Below are positions 17,620 through 26,785 of a stretch of 64,000 bases of DNA, one piece after another. The stretch lies in NCBI GenBank assembly GCA_035487355.1, contig DATHMF010000104.1:1-64000 (forward strand), written 5' to 3'. Positions within the stretch are counted from its first letter, which is position 1, and every line of letters begins with the position of its first letter. The translations under genes and the position numbers were made by a program. The notes beneath the pieces are model-generated. The model had not been told where the DNA came from. It ran no database searches and saw only the letters and a program-made list of their open reading frames with translations. This DNA is from Terriglobales bacterium. GTDB taxonomy: Bacteria; Acidobacteriota; Terriglobia; Terriglobales; Acidobacteriaceae.

Positions 17620-19311
17620 ATGACAAAGACAAAGATCTTACTCTGTTTCATTCTGCTGATCGCATTCGCACCGACGCTATTGCTGGCGCAAGAGCTGGTC
17701 ACCATTCAGGTAGATGCGAACTCCAAACTTGGTCCGTTTAAACCGATTTCGTCTTACTTCGGATACGACGAGCCGAATTACACGTACACCAAAAATGGCC
17801 GCAAGTTGATTGGTGAGCTGGCCGCACTGAGCTACGCTCCCGTCTATATTCGCACCCACTTCCTGCTCGCGACAGGAGACGGCACACCCGGCTTGAAGTG
17901 GGGATCTACGAATGCATATACCGAAGACGCTTCCAGCAAACCCGTCTACGACTGGAAGATCGTGGACCAGATTTTCGACACCTATCTTCAGGCGAAAGCC
18001 AAGCCGTTTGTGGAGATCGGCTTCATGCCGCAAGCTTTGTCTTCAAATCCGGAGCCGTATCGTCCAACATGGATTCCGGGCGCGGCCAACAAAGATTACT
18101 CCATCGGCTGGTCGTATCCGCCCAAAGATTACGACAAGTGGGGCGAATTGATATATCAGTGGGTGCGGCACAACGTAGACAAATACGGCAAACAGCAGGT
18201 CGAGTCTTGGTATTGGGAGGTCTGGAATGAACCGGACATCTCGTATTGGCACGGGACACCGGAAGAGTATGACAAGCTCTACGACTATAGTGCGGCCGCG
18301 GTGAAGCGGGCTCTTCCCTCGGCCAGAGTCGGCGGACCGGCCAGCACCAGCCCCTCAGGCCCCAAAGCGGCCGCGTTCTTACAACAGTTTCTCGAGCATT
18401 GTGATCACGGCAAGAATTTTGCCACCGGAGGCACGGGCACTCCGCTCGATTTCATTACGTATCACGCCAAGGGCCGGCCTGCGCTGGTCGACGGGCGTGT
18501 GCGAATGGGCCTGGCGAAAAACACGCAGGACGTAGACAAGGGATATGAGACTGTGGCCGCGTTTCCGAAATTCCGCAGTCTGCCGATCGTGCTCAGTGAA
18601 TCGGACCCGGAAGGATGCGCGGCGTGTTCTGCGCGTGTGTATCCGCAAAATGCTTACCGCAACGGACCGCTCTATCCCACGTACACCGCGGTCATGTTGA
18701 AGAACATTCTTGAACTGGCGGAGCGCCGGGGCACGAACATCGAAGGCATGCTGAGTTGGGCGTTCGAGTTTGAAGACCAGCCTTACTTCGATGGCTTCCG
18801 CACGCTGGCAACCAACGGGGTTGATAAACCAGTTCTGAATTTTTTTCGCATGGCAGGCCTGATGCATGGCAACCGCGTGAAAGTTGAAAGCAGTGGCCGC
18901 GTGCCGCTGGATGAAGTGCTGAAAGACGGTGTGCGCGGCAATCCCGATATAGATGGGCTCGCGGTGCGATCGGAGCACGAGATCTCGGTGATGGTCTGGA
19001 ACTACCATGATGACGATGTGCCGGGACCGGAAGCGAACATAAAGCTCGACATCAGCGGAGTGCCAGATGCGGCCAGGCACGTATTGCTCCGGCATTACCG
19101 CATTGATCAAACCCATAGCAACGCCTACACGCAGTGGAAGAGTATGGGCTCACCACAGAACCCCACCCAAGAGCAGTATGCGGCACTCGAAGCCGCCGGA
19201 CAGTTGCAGGAACTCGATTCGCCGCGATGGATTGAGGTCAAGCGAGGCAGTGTGGAGTTGAGTTTCAAATTGCCACGCCATGCGGTCTCGCTGGTGCAAT
19301 TGAGCTGGTGA
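17620..19311 (+). CDS. GH39 secreted beta-xylosidase-like glycosidase
   Basis: A 563-residue GH39 enzyme. With the start at 17620 (MTKTKILLCFILLIAFAPTL) a clean signal peptide results; the frame stays open upstream into the GH43 gene, but that overlap is not coding. The TIM barrel shows the acid/base Glu in YWEVWNEPDISYWHGT (residue ~204) and the nucleophile Glu in IVLSESDPEGCAAC (~328). A C-terminal beta-sandwich follows from ~430 and ends HAVSLVQLSW. Other GH39 activities include alpha-L-iduronidase and arabinofuranosidases; bacterial WNEPD-type members are mostly beta-xylosidases. It is 73 bp downstream of GH43 and convergent with GH35. Confidence 0.9.
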   Translation: MTKTKILLCFILLIAFAPTLLLAQELVTIQVDANSKLGPFKPISSYFGYDEPNYTYTKNGRKLIGELAALSYAPVYIRTHFLLATGDGTPGLKWGSTNAYTEDASSKPVYDWKIVDQIFDTYLQAKAKPFVEIGFMPQALSSNPEPYRPTWIPGAANKDYSIGWSYPPKDYDKWGELIYQWVRHNVDKYGKQQVESWYWEVWNEPDISYWHGTPEEYDKLYDYSAAAVKRALPSARVGGPASTSPSGPKAAAFLQQFLEHCDHGKNFATGGTGTPLDFITYHAKGRPALVDGRVRMGLAKNTQDVDKGYETVAAFPKFRSLPIVLSESDPEGCAACSARVYPQNAYRNGPLYPTYTAVMLKNILELAERRGTNIEGMLSWAFEFEDQPYFDGFRTLATNGVDKPVLNFFRMAGLMHGNRVKVESSGRVPLDEVLKDGVRGNPDIDGLAVRSEHEISVMVWNYHDDDVPGPEANIKLDISGVPDAARHVLLRHYRIDQTHSNAYTQWKSMGSPQNPTQEQYAALEAAGQLQELDSPRWIEVKRGSVELSFKLPRHAVSLVQLSW

Positions 19312-19404
19312 AGAGAAAGGCACAGCCGGGACGGTTGTTTTACTTATGTCCTAACTTCTTTGCTTTTCGCGAACGATTTTTAGGACTGCCAAACCATCTC
19401 CTTA

Positions 19405-19749
19405 CTGTCATGTTGAGCGGAGCGCCTGGAGAAAATCTGTAGCCGCGATGCGGATGGGCGCGTAGTCGAAAGACCCCGACCGTGCCGGCGGAAGAAATGT
19501 CGCCCCAGGGAATTCTCCCCAGAGCGTGTCCCGCGACGGCGTAACTTTCGCTCGTAGCGATCGTTGCACGAAATCCCGGAATGTAGGGGTGGGACGCGAG
19601 TGGCGCGGTCAGTCGGTTCGCTAGCGGCGGCATCGGGAAAATTCCCGGATGCGGCATGTAGACCGAAACCTTCTCGGGGTGTTTCGACTGCGCGCCTAAG
19701 ATTCTGCACGATGGCCCATGGAACCGTAGCGCTACGCTCAACATGACAG
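19405..19749. repeat. Inverted-repeat-bounded non-coding element (~345 bp)
   Basis: The left end reads CTGTCATGTTGAGCGGAGCG and, some 45 bases on, TAGTCGAAAGACCCCGA; the complement of the right end reads CTGTCATGTTGAGCGTAGCG and then CAGTCGAAACACCCCGA. The two ends thus share two matching blocks in inverted order, with diverged sequence between. It lies between the convergent GH39 and GH35 genes (gap 19312-19831). No transposase is inside; a MITE- or REP-like element is the best description. Confidence 0.7.
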
Positions 19750-19831
19750 GGATATGTGGCATAGCCAGTAGGAAACGGTGCTTTTCCATTGCGGCTTGCC
19801 GCGCTGTGCCACAGAAGCATGCAAGGGCTCG

Positions 19832-21700
19832 CTATTCCTGTTTGCTTCCAATCGTGTCTCTGGTGGGAGCATCCAAAATCGGTTTTGGCAGGCCGGCGAG
19901 ATGCGGAAAAGTTGCGCCCTGCCTTCCGAACCAATCAAAGACAACCACTTCATTCTTGCCCTGATGCAACCAGGGACCGGGAACCAACAGCGTTTGTTGC
20001 GGACCCAGGTTCCAGAAACGGCCGATGGCGTGACCGTTGATCCAGAGAGCGCCCTTGCTCAGATTATGAACATCGAGAAAGACATCTCCGACGGTAGTGA
20101 TCTGAAAGTGGCCGCGGAGAAAAGCAGGGCCGGATTCGGTTTCGGGTTTGGAGTGGTACTTCAGGTTCTCGATGGAGTTCAGCGGCAGAGAAAAGATCTG
20201 CCACTTGGTTAGTGGTTTTCCCCCGAGACGCACCTGATGGGTAATGCCTTTGACCTCGGTGCGCATAATGCCCTGCGAGTTGATGCGCCCGGAATTTTCT
20301 ACCAGAATATCCAGTTGGCTGGAGGCAGCTGTGGTGGTGAAAGGCAGCGAGCTTTGACCTAATCGGCGGTCAACCGTTCCGATCAGCTTTCCATCCAGGT
20401 AAATGTGCGCATAGTCGTGGAGTTCATCCAACTCCAGGTTGCCATTCTGCGGACCGGCGATGTGGGTGCGGTAGAGAATGTATCCGTAGGATTGACTGAA
20501 GTGTTCCATTGGTTGAGGGTCTTCGCTGGTAACGGGCTGTGGGAGATTCTGCCAGAGGGAAGACGACTGCTCGAGAGCAAAATCAGGAACGGTTACGACC
20601 GGCGGAGCTTCGGGCACCGGCGGCAGCGGAGCAGACGCATACTTGGCGAGAAGCTCCCGATAAGCGAAGTACTTTGGGGTTGGATGCCCGGCTTCGTCGA
20701 GCGGCGCATCGTAATCGTAGCTGGTGACATCGGGCAGGAACTTCTGGTCAGTCCAGCTCGAACCACTCATGAAGCCGAAGCTGGTGCCACCGTGGAACAT
20801 GTAGATGTTCACGCCAGTGCCATGCTTCAGGATGTAATCCAAGTCTTCGAGCTGCGGCGCAATGGGTCGCGTTTCATGGGGATGGCCCCAATGATCGAAC
20901 CAGCCGGGCCAATACTCTGAGACGAAGAGCGCCTGGCTGGGGCGCACTTGCGCCAGAGCATCCATTCCTTTCTCATGGTTCCTGATGCCGAAATTGGTGG
21001 CCGCATACACGCCAGGTATGATGCCTTTGGGAATGTTGCGCCAGTTGTCGGCGGTATAGAGAAGCGAGTCGGTGAAACCTGCACGCACGAAAATTTCTTT
21101 TAAATGCACCATGTAGGCCTGATCGGAGCCGAAGTTTCCATATTCATTTTCAATCTGGGTGGCAAGGATTGGGCCGCCGCGTCCGATCTGAAGAGGCGCG
21201 ACTTCCTGGCCCAGCCGCAACAGCCAGCGTTCGGCGGGCTGCATGAAGGCATCATCGTTGCTGCGCAGAGCTTTCTGCATCTCCGGAGTTTTCAGCAGCC
21301 ACGCGGGGAATCCGCCAAGCTCCCATTCAGCACAGGAGTACGGACCTGCGCGCAACAGCACATATAAGCCTTCTTCCTGGGCCATGCGAACGAAGGCGGC
21401 CAAGTCTGCGTTACCGCTGAAGTTGTAAACACCGGGCTGGGGTTCATGAACGTTCCAGAAGACATAAGTAGCAACCGTGTTCAGGCCCATGGCCCTGGCC
21501 ATGCGCAGACGCTGGCGCCAGTATTCACGCGGAATGCGGGCGTAGTGAAGCTCGCCGGAAAGCACCTTGAACGGTTTTCCATTCAGCACGAAGTGGTCGC
21601 CTTCGACGGTGAAAGCGGGAGGCGCGGCAGTTTTTGTCTGGGCATGAGCCGTGGCGAGAGAAGCCATCAGAAGGAGCTTGATCAGCCGGTTGTATCGCAT
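19832..21700 (-). CDS. GH35 secreted beta-galactosidase
   Basis: A 622-residue GH35 enzyme that removes terminal beta-galactose, here most likely from the galactan side chains of rhamnogalacturonan I. Signal peptide at residues 1-21. The barrel begins FVLNGKPFKVLSGELHYARI; the GH35 signature GGPILATQIENEYG carries the acid/base Glu (~184) and VSEYWPGWFDHWG carries the nucleophile Glu (~260). Two C-terminal jelly-roll domains follow (LDELHDYAHIYLDGKLIGTV; GALWINGHAIGRFWNLGPQQ). AGGAGAA lies nine bases before the ATG. It is divergent from TonB receptor 2 across a 683-bp gap. Confidence 0.95.
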   Translation of the reverse strand: MRYNRLIKLLLMASLATAHAQTKTAAPPAFTVEGDHFVLNGKPFKVLSGELHYARIPREYWRQRLRMARAMGLNTVATYVFWNVHEPQPGVYNFSGNADLAAFVRMAQEEGLYVLLRAGPYSCAEWELGGFPAWLLKTPEMQKALRSNDDAFMQPAERWLLRLGQEVAPLQIGRGGPILATQIENEYGNFGSDQAYMVHLKEIFVRAGFTDSLLYTADNWRNIPKGIIPGVYAATNFGIRNHEKGMDALAQVRPSQALFVSEYWPGWFDHWGHPHETRPIAPQLEDLDYILKHGTGVNIYMFHGGTSFGFMSGSSWTDQKFLPDVTSYDYDAPLDEAGHPTPKYFAYRELLAKYASAPLPPVPEAPPVVTVPDFALEQSSSLWQNLPQPVTSEDPQPMEHFSQSYGYILYRTHIAGPQNGNLELDELHDYAHIYLDGKLIGTVDRRLGQSSLPFTTTAASSQLDILVENSGRINSQGIMRTEVKGITHQVRLGGKPLTKWQIFSLPLNSIENLKYHSKPETESGPAFLRGHFQITTVGDVFLDVHNLSKGALWINGHAIGRFWNLGPQQTLLVPGPWLHQGKNEVVVFDWFGRQGATFPHLAGLPKPILDAPTRDTIGSKQE

Positions 21701-22383
21701 CGCTTTGAGTTCTCCTGGTGCGAGCTTCGTTCTTAACTTTTTGCTCGATTGGCGGATGTGAAACTATCGTGTGCGGCATAAACATGTCAATCGCCTTAAG
21801 ATTTGTGAGATCAGCCAGGCAGGGAAACAGGGCCAGTACTCCTCGAAAGCACGGGTCAAAGGCATGTACCGCGTTTTGCCATGTGAAACGTGCCGACAAG
21901 GCAGGCGATTCGGGTTGACGTCTTACATAGATTTTATAAATACATGTAATTTGTTTGTTTAACGGCACTTACCTGCATGTTGGCCAGCGAAAAAACGTTT
22001 CGCAATAAAAAACACACGTTCAAACGCAGAAAGCGCTGGACTTCGCTTTTCATACATCAGTACGCTAGCCCCGGAATTTTGGGGAAGGAGTTTGCCCAAA
22101 CAGGGTGCGAAAAATTTTCCTTAGCAAGCGGTTTTCATGTTAGGGGGCTGAACCCCCGACACATTACGAGCGACTTGAGTGACGGCTGAGGCCGCTCTTT
22201 GATGTAGAGAATTTTTTTCCGCAACTGTAAAAATTGAGAAATCACAGGGCAAAACCCAATCCTGAACCACATCGCAGTTGATCATGCCAAAGGGGGGCTG
22301 CCATGATCCAGCACATACTTCGCCGAGTCACACCAATAACGCTCTTAAATGAATCACCCTTGCTCCTGCAAGGGAGATTGAAG
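21701..22383. other. Divergent control region between GH35 and TonB receptor 2
   Basis: About 680 bp without a convincing gene. Structures seen: GCGAAA-N5-TTTCGC (21987-22003), a possible operator; the hairpin GGGGG-CTGAA-CCCCC (22143-22157); and GAGCG...CGCTC arms at 22169-22198 followed by a T-rich stretch, which together could form a leader or attenuator structure upstream of the receptor. No known riboswitch pattern was recognised. Confidence 0.4.
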
Positions 22384-25300
22384 ATGTTGAAGGCAATTCT
22401 GTTCAGAAAAGTTTATGTGCTGGTCAGCGTTGTGCTTTTTGCTTCCGCGGCCACACTTGTTCTTGCTCAACAGATCAACGTCGCCCAAGTGGCAGGTCAG
22501 ATTACTGACAAGACCGGCGCCGTTATCCCAGGCGCAAGCGTCAGGATGACCGAAGTTGAACGTGGTGTTGCGCATACCGCCGTGACCGACACAGGCGGGC
22601 GGTACGTCATGCCCGGATTGCCGGTGGGCGCATACCGGCTGCAGGTACAAAAAGACAGCTTCAAGACCTTTGTTCAAGACGGGATCGTCCTGCAAGTCAA
22701 CGATCATGCCATGCTGAACATCGTGCTGGAGGCGGGCGCGGTGAGCCAAGTCGTGGAAGTGATCGGTGGCGCCTCGACCATCCAGACCGAGGACGCTTCC
22801 GTCTCTAACGTCATCGAATCCAAGCCCATCGCCGAACTGCCATTGAACGGGCGCTATGCGACGCAACTGGTGATAACTTCAGGCGCCTCTATGATGGCGC
22901 CAGGTGGAGATGAAACCGGAAGCAAAAGTTTTTACAGCTCGGTAACGATTTCCGTGGCCGGCGGGCAGGCGAACGCAACCAACTACCTGCTCGATGGCGG
23001 CGACAACAATGACACCTTCTCGAACGTGAATCTCCCTTTCCCATTTCCGGATGCTCTGCAGGAATTCAGCGTGGAGACGAGTTCATTGCCGGCCAAAAAT
23101 GGACTGCACCCAGGTGGCGTGGTCAATCTTGTGACAAAATCCGGCACGAATAATCTGCACGGCAATGCGTTCGAGTTCTATCGGGATGGAGTTTTCAACG
23201 CAAAGCAGTACGCTTTCACGCCCTCAGGCACCAAGCAGGACAACCTGCTGCGCAACCAGTACGGCGGCACAATCGGTGGCAAGATTCTCACGGATAAACT
23301 TTTCTTTTTTGCCGGCTATCAAGGGACACGGCAGCATGCAAGCGCGCCCGCGAGCACGCACACGTTTACACCGGCCGCTCTGGCCGGGGACTTCACCACG
23401 CTGGCTGGCGCCGGATGCCAATCCAACAGCAAGACCAAGACGCTGGCAGCGCCATTCGCCGGCAATAAGGTCAATCCGGGCCTGTTCGATCCCGCGGCGG
23501 TCAAGCTGGTCACCAATTACATTCCGGTTTCGAGCGATCCGTGCGGGTTACTCAGCTACACCATTCCCTTGATTGATAACGAGGATGAGATCGTCGGCCG
23601 CATGGATTATGTGTTCAACTCCAAGCACAGCTTATACGGCCGATACCTGATTGATGACTTCCGCGCCCCGGCGCCCTTTAGCCCTACAAATCTCCTCCTG
23701 ACGGCGAATCCCGGCAATCTCGAAAGAGCCCAGAGCTTTACGCTCGGCGACAACTACTCGTTCAGTTCGAACTTGATGAACTCCGCGCACCTTACGTTAA
23801 CTCGCCGGCGCGACAACCGTGGAGTTGATCCGCGTGACATCAACCCAACCACGTTGGGCAGCAATATGTTCGTGGCCATTCCCAATTTTCTCCTGCTGTC
23901 GGTGAATAGCTATTTCAACGTAGGCTGTGGTACTTGTGCTCCGGGACACTTCAATGTGAACACTCTATCGGCAACCGATGATGTGGACTGGATTCGTGGC
24001 CGTCATCATTTTTCATTCGGCGTGACCGCCATTCGCACCCAGAACAACACCTTGACCGGCTACGACGAGAACGGCACCTTTACTTTTCAAGGAAGCGTCA
24101 GTGGCGACGGCCTGGCGGACTTTCTGATGGGAACTTACAACGGCGGCGGTGGCCTCGGGTTTACGCAAAGCCGTGCTCAGAAGGTCAACTACCGCGAGAC
24201 CATACCCGGACTTTACGCGCAGGATACGATCCGTCTCAGCAACAGACTTACTTTAAATGTCGGCCTGCGCTGGGAGCCGAACCTGTGGCCTACCGACACG
24301 CTCCATCGCGGCAGCATCTTCAATACACAGGCCTTCTTGAACAATCAGCACAGTGGTGTATACCCATCGGCCCCCGCGGGAATGCTCTTCTTCGGGGATC
24401 CCGGTGTTCCTGCCGCCTTTACCAACAATCACATGCTTAATTTCGCGCCGCGCTTTGGAATTGCGTTCGATCCCTTTGGCGACGGAAAACAGAGCATTCG
24501 CGCCGGATACGGAATCTTTTACGATTCTTCGATGGTCTGGTATTCGCAACGGCTAACGTCGAATCCACCTGTCGTAAATCAAATCGACTTGCAGAACAAG
24601 TGCGGGACCTTCAGTAATCCCTGGCTGAATTACTCCATCGCGAACGGCTGCGGAGTGGCGGGGGCCAATCAGAACCCGTTTCCGGGTGGGACCATCAGCT
24701 TCCCCGGAAATTCATTCTGGGTCGCGCTGCCGCAGAATATGCGCCCCATGTACATGCAGCAGTGGGACTTTAGCTTTCAACGCCAGTTTGATCGCGATTG
24801 GGTCATGTCGCTCTCTTATTTAGGCAGCAGGAGCTTGCATGTCCCGCTCTCCTATGACTTCAATGCGCCCCAGGTTACACCCGCCGCCTGCGCCGCGGTG
24901 GGCACTTGCACCGCCGGGAACGAAAACGCGCGCCGCTACCTCACGCTTCTTGCCGGTGGCGCTGCAGCCCCGCAAAACCCGACTGCGATAGGAACTCTGG
25001 ATCTCGGTTTCGACAAAGGCTACGCCAACTACAACGGCTTCCTCGCCAGTCTGCAGCACCGCTTTACCAAAGGCATTTCACTGCAGGCCAACTATACTTG
25101 GTCCAAATGCATGAGCACGGGGGATTTCAACGGCGACCTTCGCGGCAGCTACTTCCAAAACCAGACGAATCCTAACGCTGACTACGCTCCGTGCAACTTC
25201 GACATCAAACACATTTACAACACCACGCTGGTTGCGCAAAGCCCATTCACCGGTGGAGGCTTGAGAAATTCGCTGCTTGGCGGTTGGCAGTTTTCTTCCA

Positions 25301-25782
25301 CAATCCGCGCCACAAGCGGCTGGCCGATCAATGTAACCGACGGTTCAGACAGATCGCTGACCGGAGAAGGGAACGATCGCCCGAACATCGTGCCGGGTCA
25401 ACCTCTGTACATCAAGCACTTCGTGCCTTGCGGGGCCAATTGGTGTTATCAATGGTTGAATCCCGCGGCGTTTTCAGTTCCCACTGCCGCCCCTGGCGCT
25501 TTCGGAAACGTAGGGCGTGATTTCGTCTACTCTCCCGGTGTCTTCAACTTCGATGCCGCGGTAAGCCGTCGCTTTAAGGTTCATGAGCAAACGCAATTTG
25601 AGCTCCGGTTCGAAGCTTTTAATGCCATCAACCATTTCAATGCCAGCATTGGAGGGCCGGGAACTACAGCCGGGCTCAATTCAGCTAACTTCGGCAGGCA
25701 AACTGCCGCAGGTACGCCGGGTTTCCTTCCCAGTGTTTACGACCCAAGGATATTGCAGTTCAGCACGAAACTGTCTTGGTAG
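22384..25782 (+). CDS. Oar-like TonB-dependent receptor 2
   Basis: A 1132-residue outer-membrane receptor, related in architecture to receptor 1 but shorter. The start at 22384 (MLKAILFRKVYVLVSVVLFA) has GGGAG upstream and gives a proper signal peptide; an upstream ATG at 22303 would add 27 residues. Next come a carboxypeptidase-regulatory-like domain (VAGQITDKTGAVIPGASVRM), a plug (ESKPIAELPLNGRYATQLVI; ATNYLLDGGDNNDTFSNVNL) and a barrel ending ILQFSTKLSW, a valid outer-membrane C-terminus. The neighbouring acetylesterase and GH35 suggest rhamnogalacturonan fragments as cargo; this is inference from position. Confidence 0.92.
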   Translation: MLKAILFRKVYVLVSVVLFASAATLVLAQQINVAQVAGQITDKTGAVIPGASVRMTEVERGVAHTAVTDTGGRYVMPGLPVGAYRLQVQKDSFKTFVQDGIVLQVNDHAMLNIVLEAGAVSQVVEVIGGASTIQTEDASVSNVIESKPIAELPLNGRYATQLVITSGASMMAPGGDETGSKSFYSSVTISVAGGQANATNYLLDGGDNNDTFSNVNLPFPFPDALQEFSVETSSLPAKNGLHPGGVVNLVTKSGTNNLHGNAFEFYRDGVFNAKQYAFTPSGTKQDNLLRNQYGGTIGGKILTDKLFFFAGYQGTRQHASAPASTHTFTPAALAGDFTTLAGAGCQSNSKTKTLAAPFAGNKVNPGLFDPAAVKLVTNYIPVSSDPCGLLSYTIPLIDNEDEIVGRMDYVFNSKHSLYGRYLIDDFRAPAPFSPTNLLLTANPGNLERAQSFTLGDNYSFSSNLMNSAHLTLTRRRDNRGVDPRDINPTTLGSNMFVAIPNFLLLSVNSYFNVGCGTCAPGHFNVNTLSATDDVDWIRGRHHFSFGVTAIRTQNNTLTGYDENGTFTFQGSVSGDGLADFLMGTYNGGGGLGFTQSRAQKVNYRETIPGLYAQDTIRLSNRLTLNVGLRWEPNLWPTDTLHRGSIFNTQAFLNNQHSGVYPSAPAGMLFFGDPGVPAAFTNNHMLNFAPRFGIAFDPFGDGKQSIRAGYGIFYDSSMVWYSQRLTSNPPVVNQIDLQNKCGTFSNPWLNYSIANGCGVAGANQNPFPGGTISFPGNSFWVALPQNMRPMYMQQWDFSFQRQFDRDWVMSLSYLGSRSLHVPLSYDFNAPQVTPAACAAVGTCTAGNENARRYLTLLAGGAAAPQNPTAIGTLDLGFDKGYANYNGFLASLQHRFTKGISLQANYTWSKCMSTGDFNGDLRGSYFQNQTNPNADYAPCNFDIKHIYNTTLVAQSPFTGGGLRNSLLGGWQFSSTIRATSGWPINVTDGSDRSLTGEGNDRPNIVPGQPLYIKHFVPCGANWCYQWLNPAAFSVPTAAPGAFGNVGRDFVYSPGVFNFDAAVSRRFKVHEQTQFELRFEAFNAINHFNASIGGPGTTAGLNSANFGRQTAAGTPGFLPSVYDPRILQFSTKLSW

Positions 25783-25810
25783 GCTAGGAAAACGGTTTGG
25801 TCCGCACCCT

Positions 25811-25859
25811 CGGGATTATCCCAGCACACGTAGCAAGAGCGCGTGCTGGGTAATCCCGC
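25811..25859. terminator. Long imperfect hairpin between receptor 2 and acetylesterase
   Basis: Arms CGGGATTATCCCAGCACACG (25811-25830) and, complementary on the other side, CGGGATTACCCAGCACGCG pair with one bulge around a ~10-base loop. It lies 29 bases after the receptor stop and just before the next start codon, so it could end transcription or stabilise the 3' end of the upstream message. No T-run is seen. Confidence 0.5.
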
Positions 25860-25872
25860 AAGAACACTTTTC

Positions 25873-26778
25873 ATGAAGAAACATCACGTCGCGGCACTTA
25901 CACTCATCTTCTGCCTGCTTTTTCCGCTGCCAGGACACCTGAGTTCACAACAGCAAACTTCTTCTTCTGCAAGCCAATCGGAAGCGCAGACGGCGACTGG
26001 GGCAGCATCTCCATCAGCGGCGAGAAGCCTTAATCCGCAACTCCCGACGCTGTTTGTGATTGGTGATTCCACGGCCAACAATTCTGACCACCGTGGTTGG
26101 GGCGATCCGCTGGCGGATTACTTTGACCTGACCAGAATCAATGTGGTGAATCGCGCGCGCGGCGGCCGCAGCAGCCGGACATTCGTTACCGAAGGATTGT
26201 GGGAGAGCGCGCGGAATGAACTTAAACCCGGCGACTTCGTGCTCATCCAGTTTGGACATAACGATGGAGGGCCTCCCGACAAAGAAAAAGCACGCGGTTC
26301 ACTGCCCGGCATCGGAGAAGAGTCACAGGAATTCACGATGCCGAACGGCAGCAAAGAAGTGGTCCATACTTTTGGCTGGTATATGCGGAAGTTCATCACT
26401 GAGACCAAAGCCAGGGGCGCCACGCCGATCGTGCTCTCGCTGACGGTTCGCAACATCTGGAAGGATGGCAAGGTGGAACGCGGTCCAGGCCATTTTGGGG
26501 AGTGGTCTGCGGAGGTGGCAAAACAAACCGGTGTTGCGTTCGTGGATCTGACATCAGCTATCGCAGATGAGTACGAAAAGATGGGCCAGGAAAAGGTAAG
26601 CGCACTCTTCCCGCAAGACCACACCCACACCAGCGCAGCAGGCGCCGATCTCAACGCTTCGTTGGTCGTCAGCGGAATCAAGGGTATCCCTAATTGTCTG
26701 CTGATCAACTATCTCTCGGCCAAGGGTAAAGCGCAGCCGCGAGCGTATTTTCCCGCGAGCCCGCCGGAGCTCAAGTAA
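25873..26778 (+). CDS. Rhamnogalacturonan acetylesterase (CE12, SGNH hydrolase)
   Basis: A 301-residue secreted SGNH esterase of the CE12 type, which removes acetyl groups from rhamnogalacturonan I so that lyases and hydrolases can act. The signal peptide ends near residue 30 and is followed by a Ser/Ala-rich linker to ~55. All four blocks are visible: FVIGDSTANN (Ser ~65), the block II Gly in RARGGRSSRTF, IQFGHNDGGPPD (block III Asn) and PQDHTHTSAAGADLNA (Asp-x-x-His). The start at 25873 is chosen over an ATG at 25843 because the signal peptide then starts MKKHHVAALT. It is convergent with the next gene, seven bases away. Confidence 0.92.
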   Translation: MKKHHVAALTLIFCLLFPLPGHLSSQQQTSSSASQSEAQTATGAASPSAARSLNPQLPTLFVIGDSTANNSDHRGWGDPLADYFDLTRINVVNRARGGRSSRTFVTEGLWESARNELKPGDFVLIQFGHNDGGPPDKEKARGSLPGIGEESQEFTMPNGSKEVVHTFGWYMRKFITETKARGATPIVLSLTVRNIWKDGKVERGPGHFGEWSAEVAKQTGVAFVDLTSAIADEYEKMGQEKVSALFPQDHTHTSAAGADLNASLVVSGIKGIPNCLLINYLSAKGKAQPRAYFPASPPELK

Positions 26779-26785
26779 GGCAACC

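Noticed and set aside
16371..17705. 444-codon minus-strand ORF
   Set aside because: Antisense to the well-supported GH43 gene; no family features and an odd His/Arg-rich composition.
19380..19934. 184-codon minus-strand ORF between GH39 and GH35
   Set aside because: Lies over the inverted-repeat element and the end of GH35; Arg/Pro-rich composition typical of non-coding DNA.
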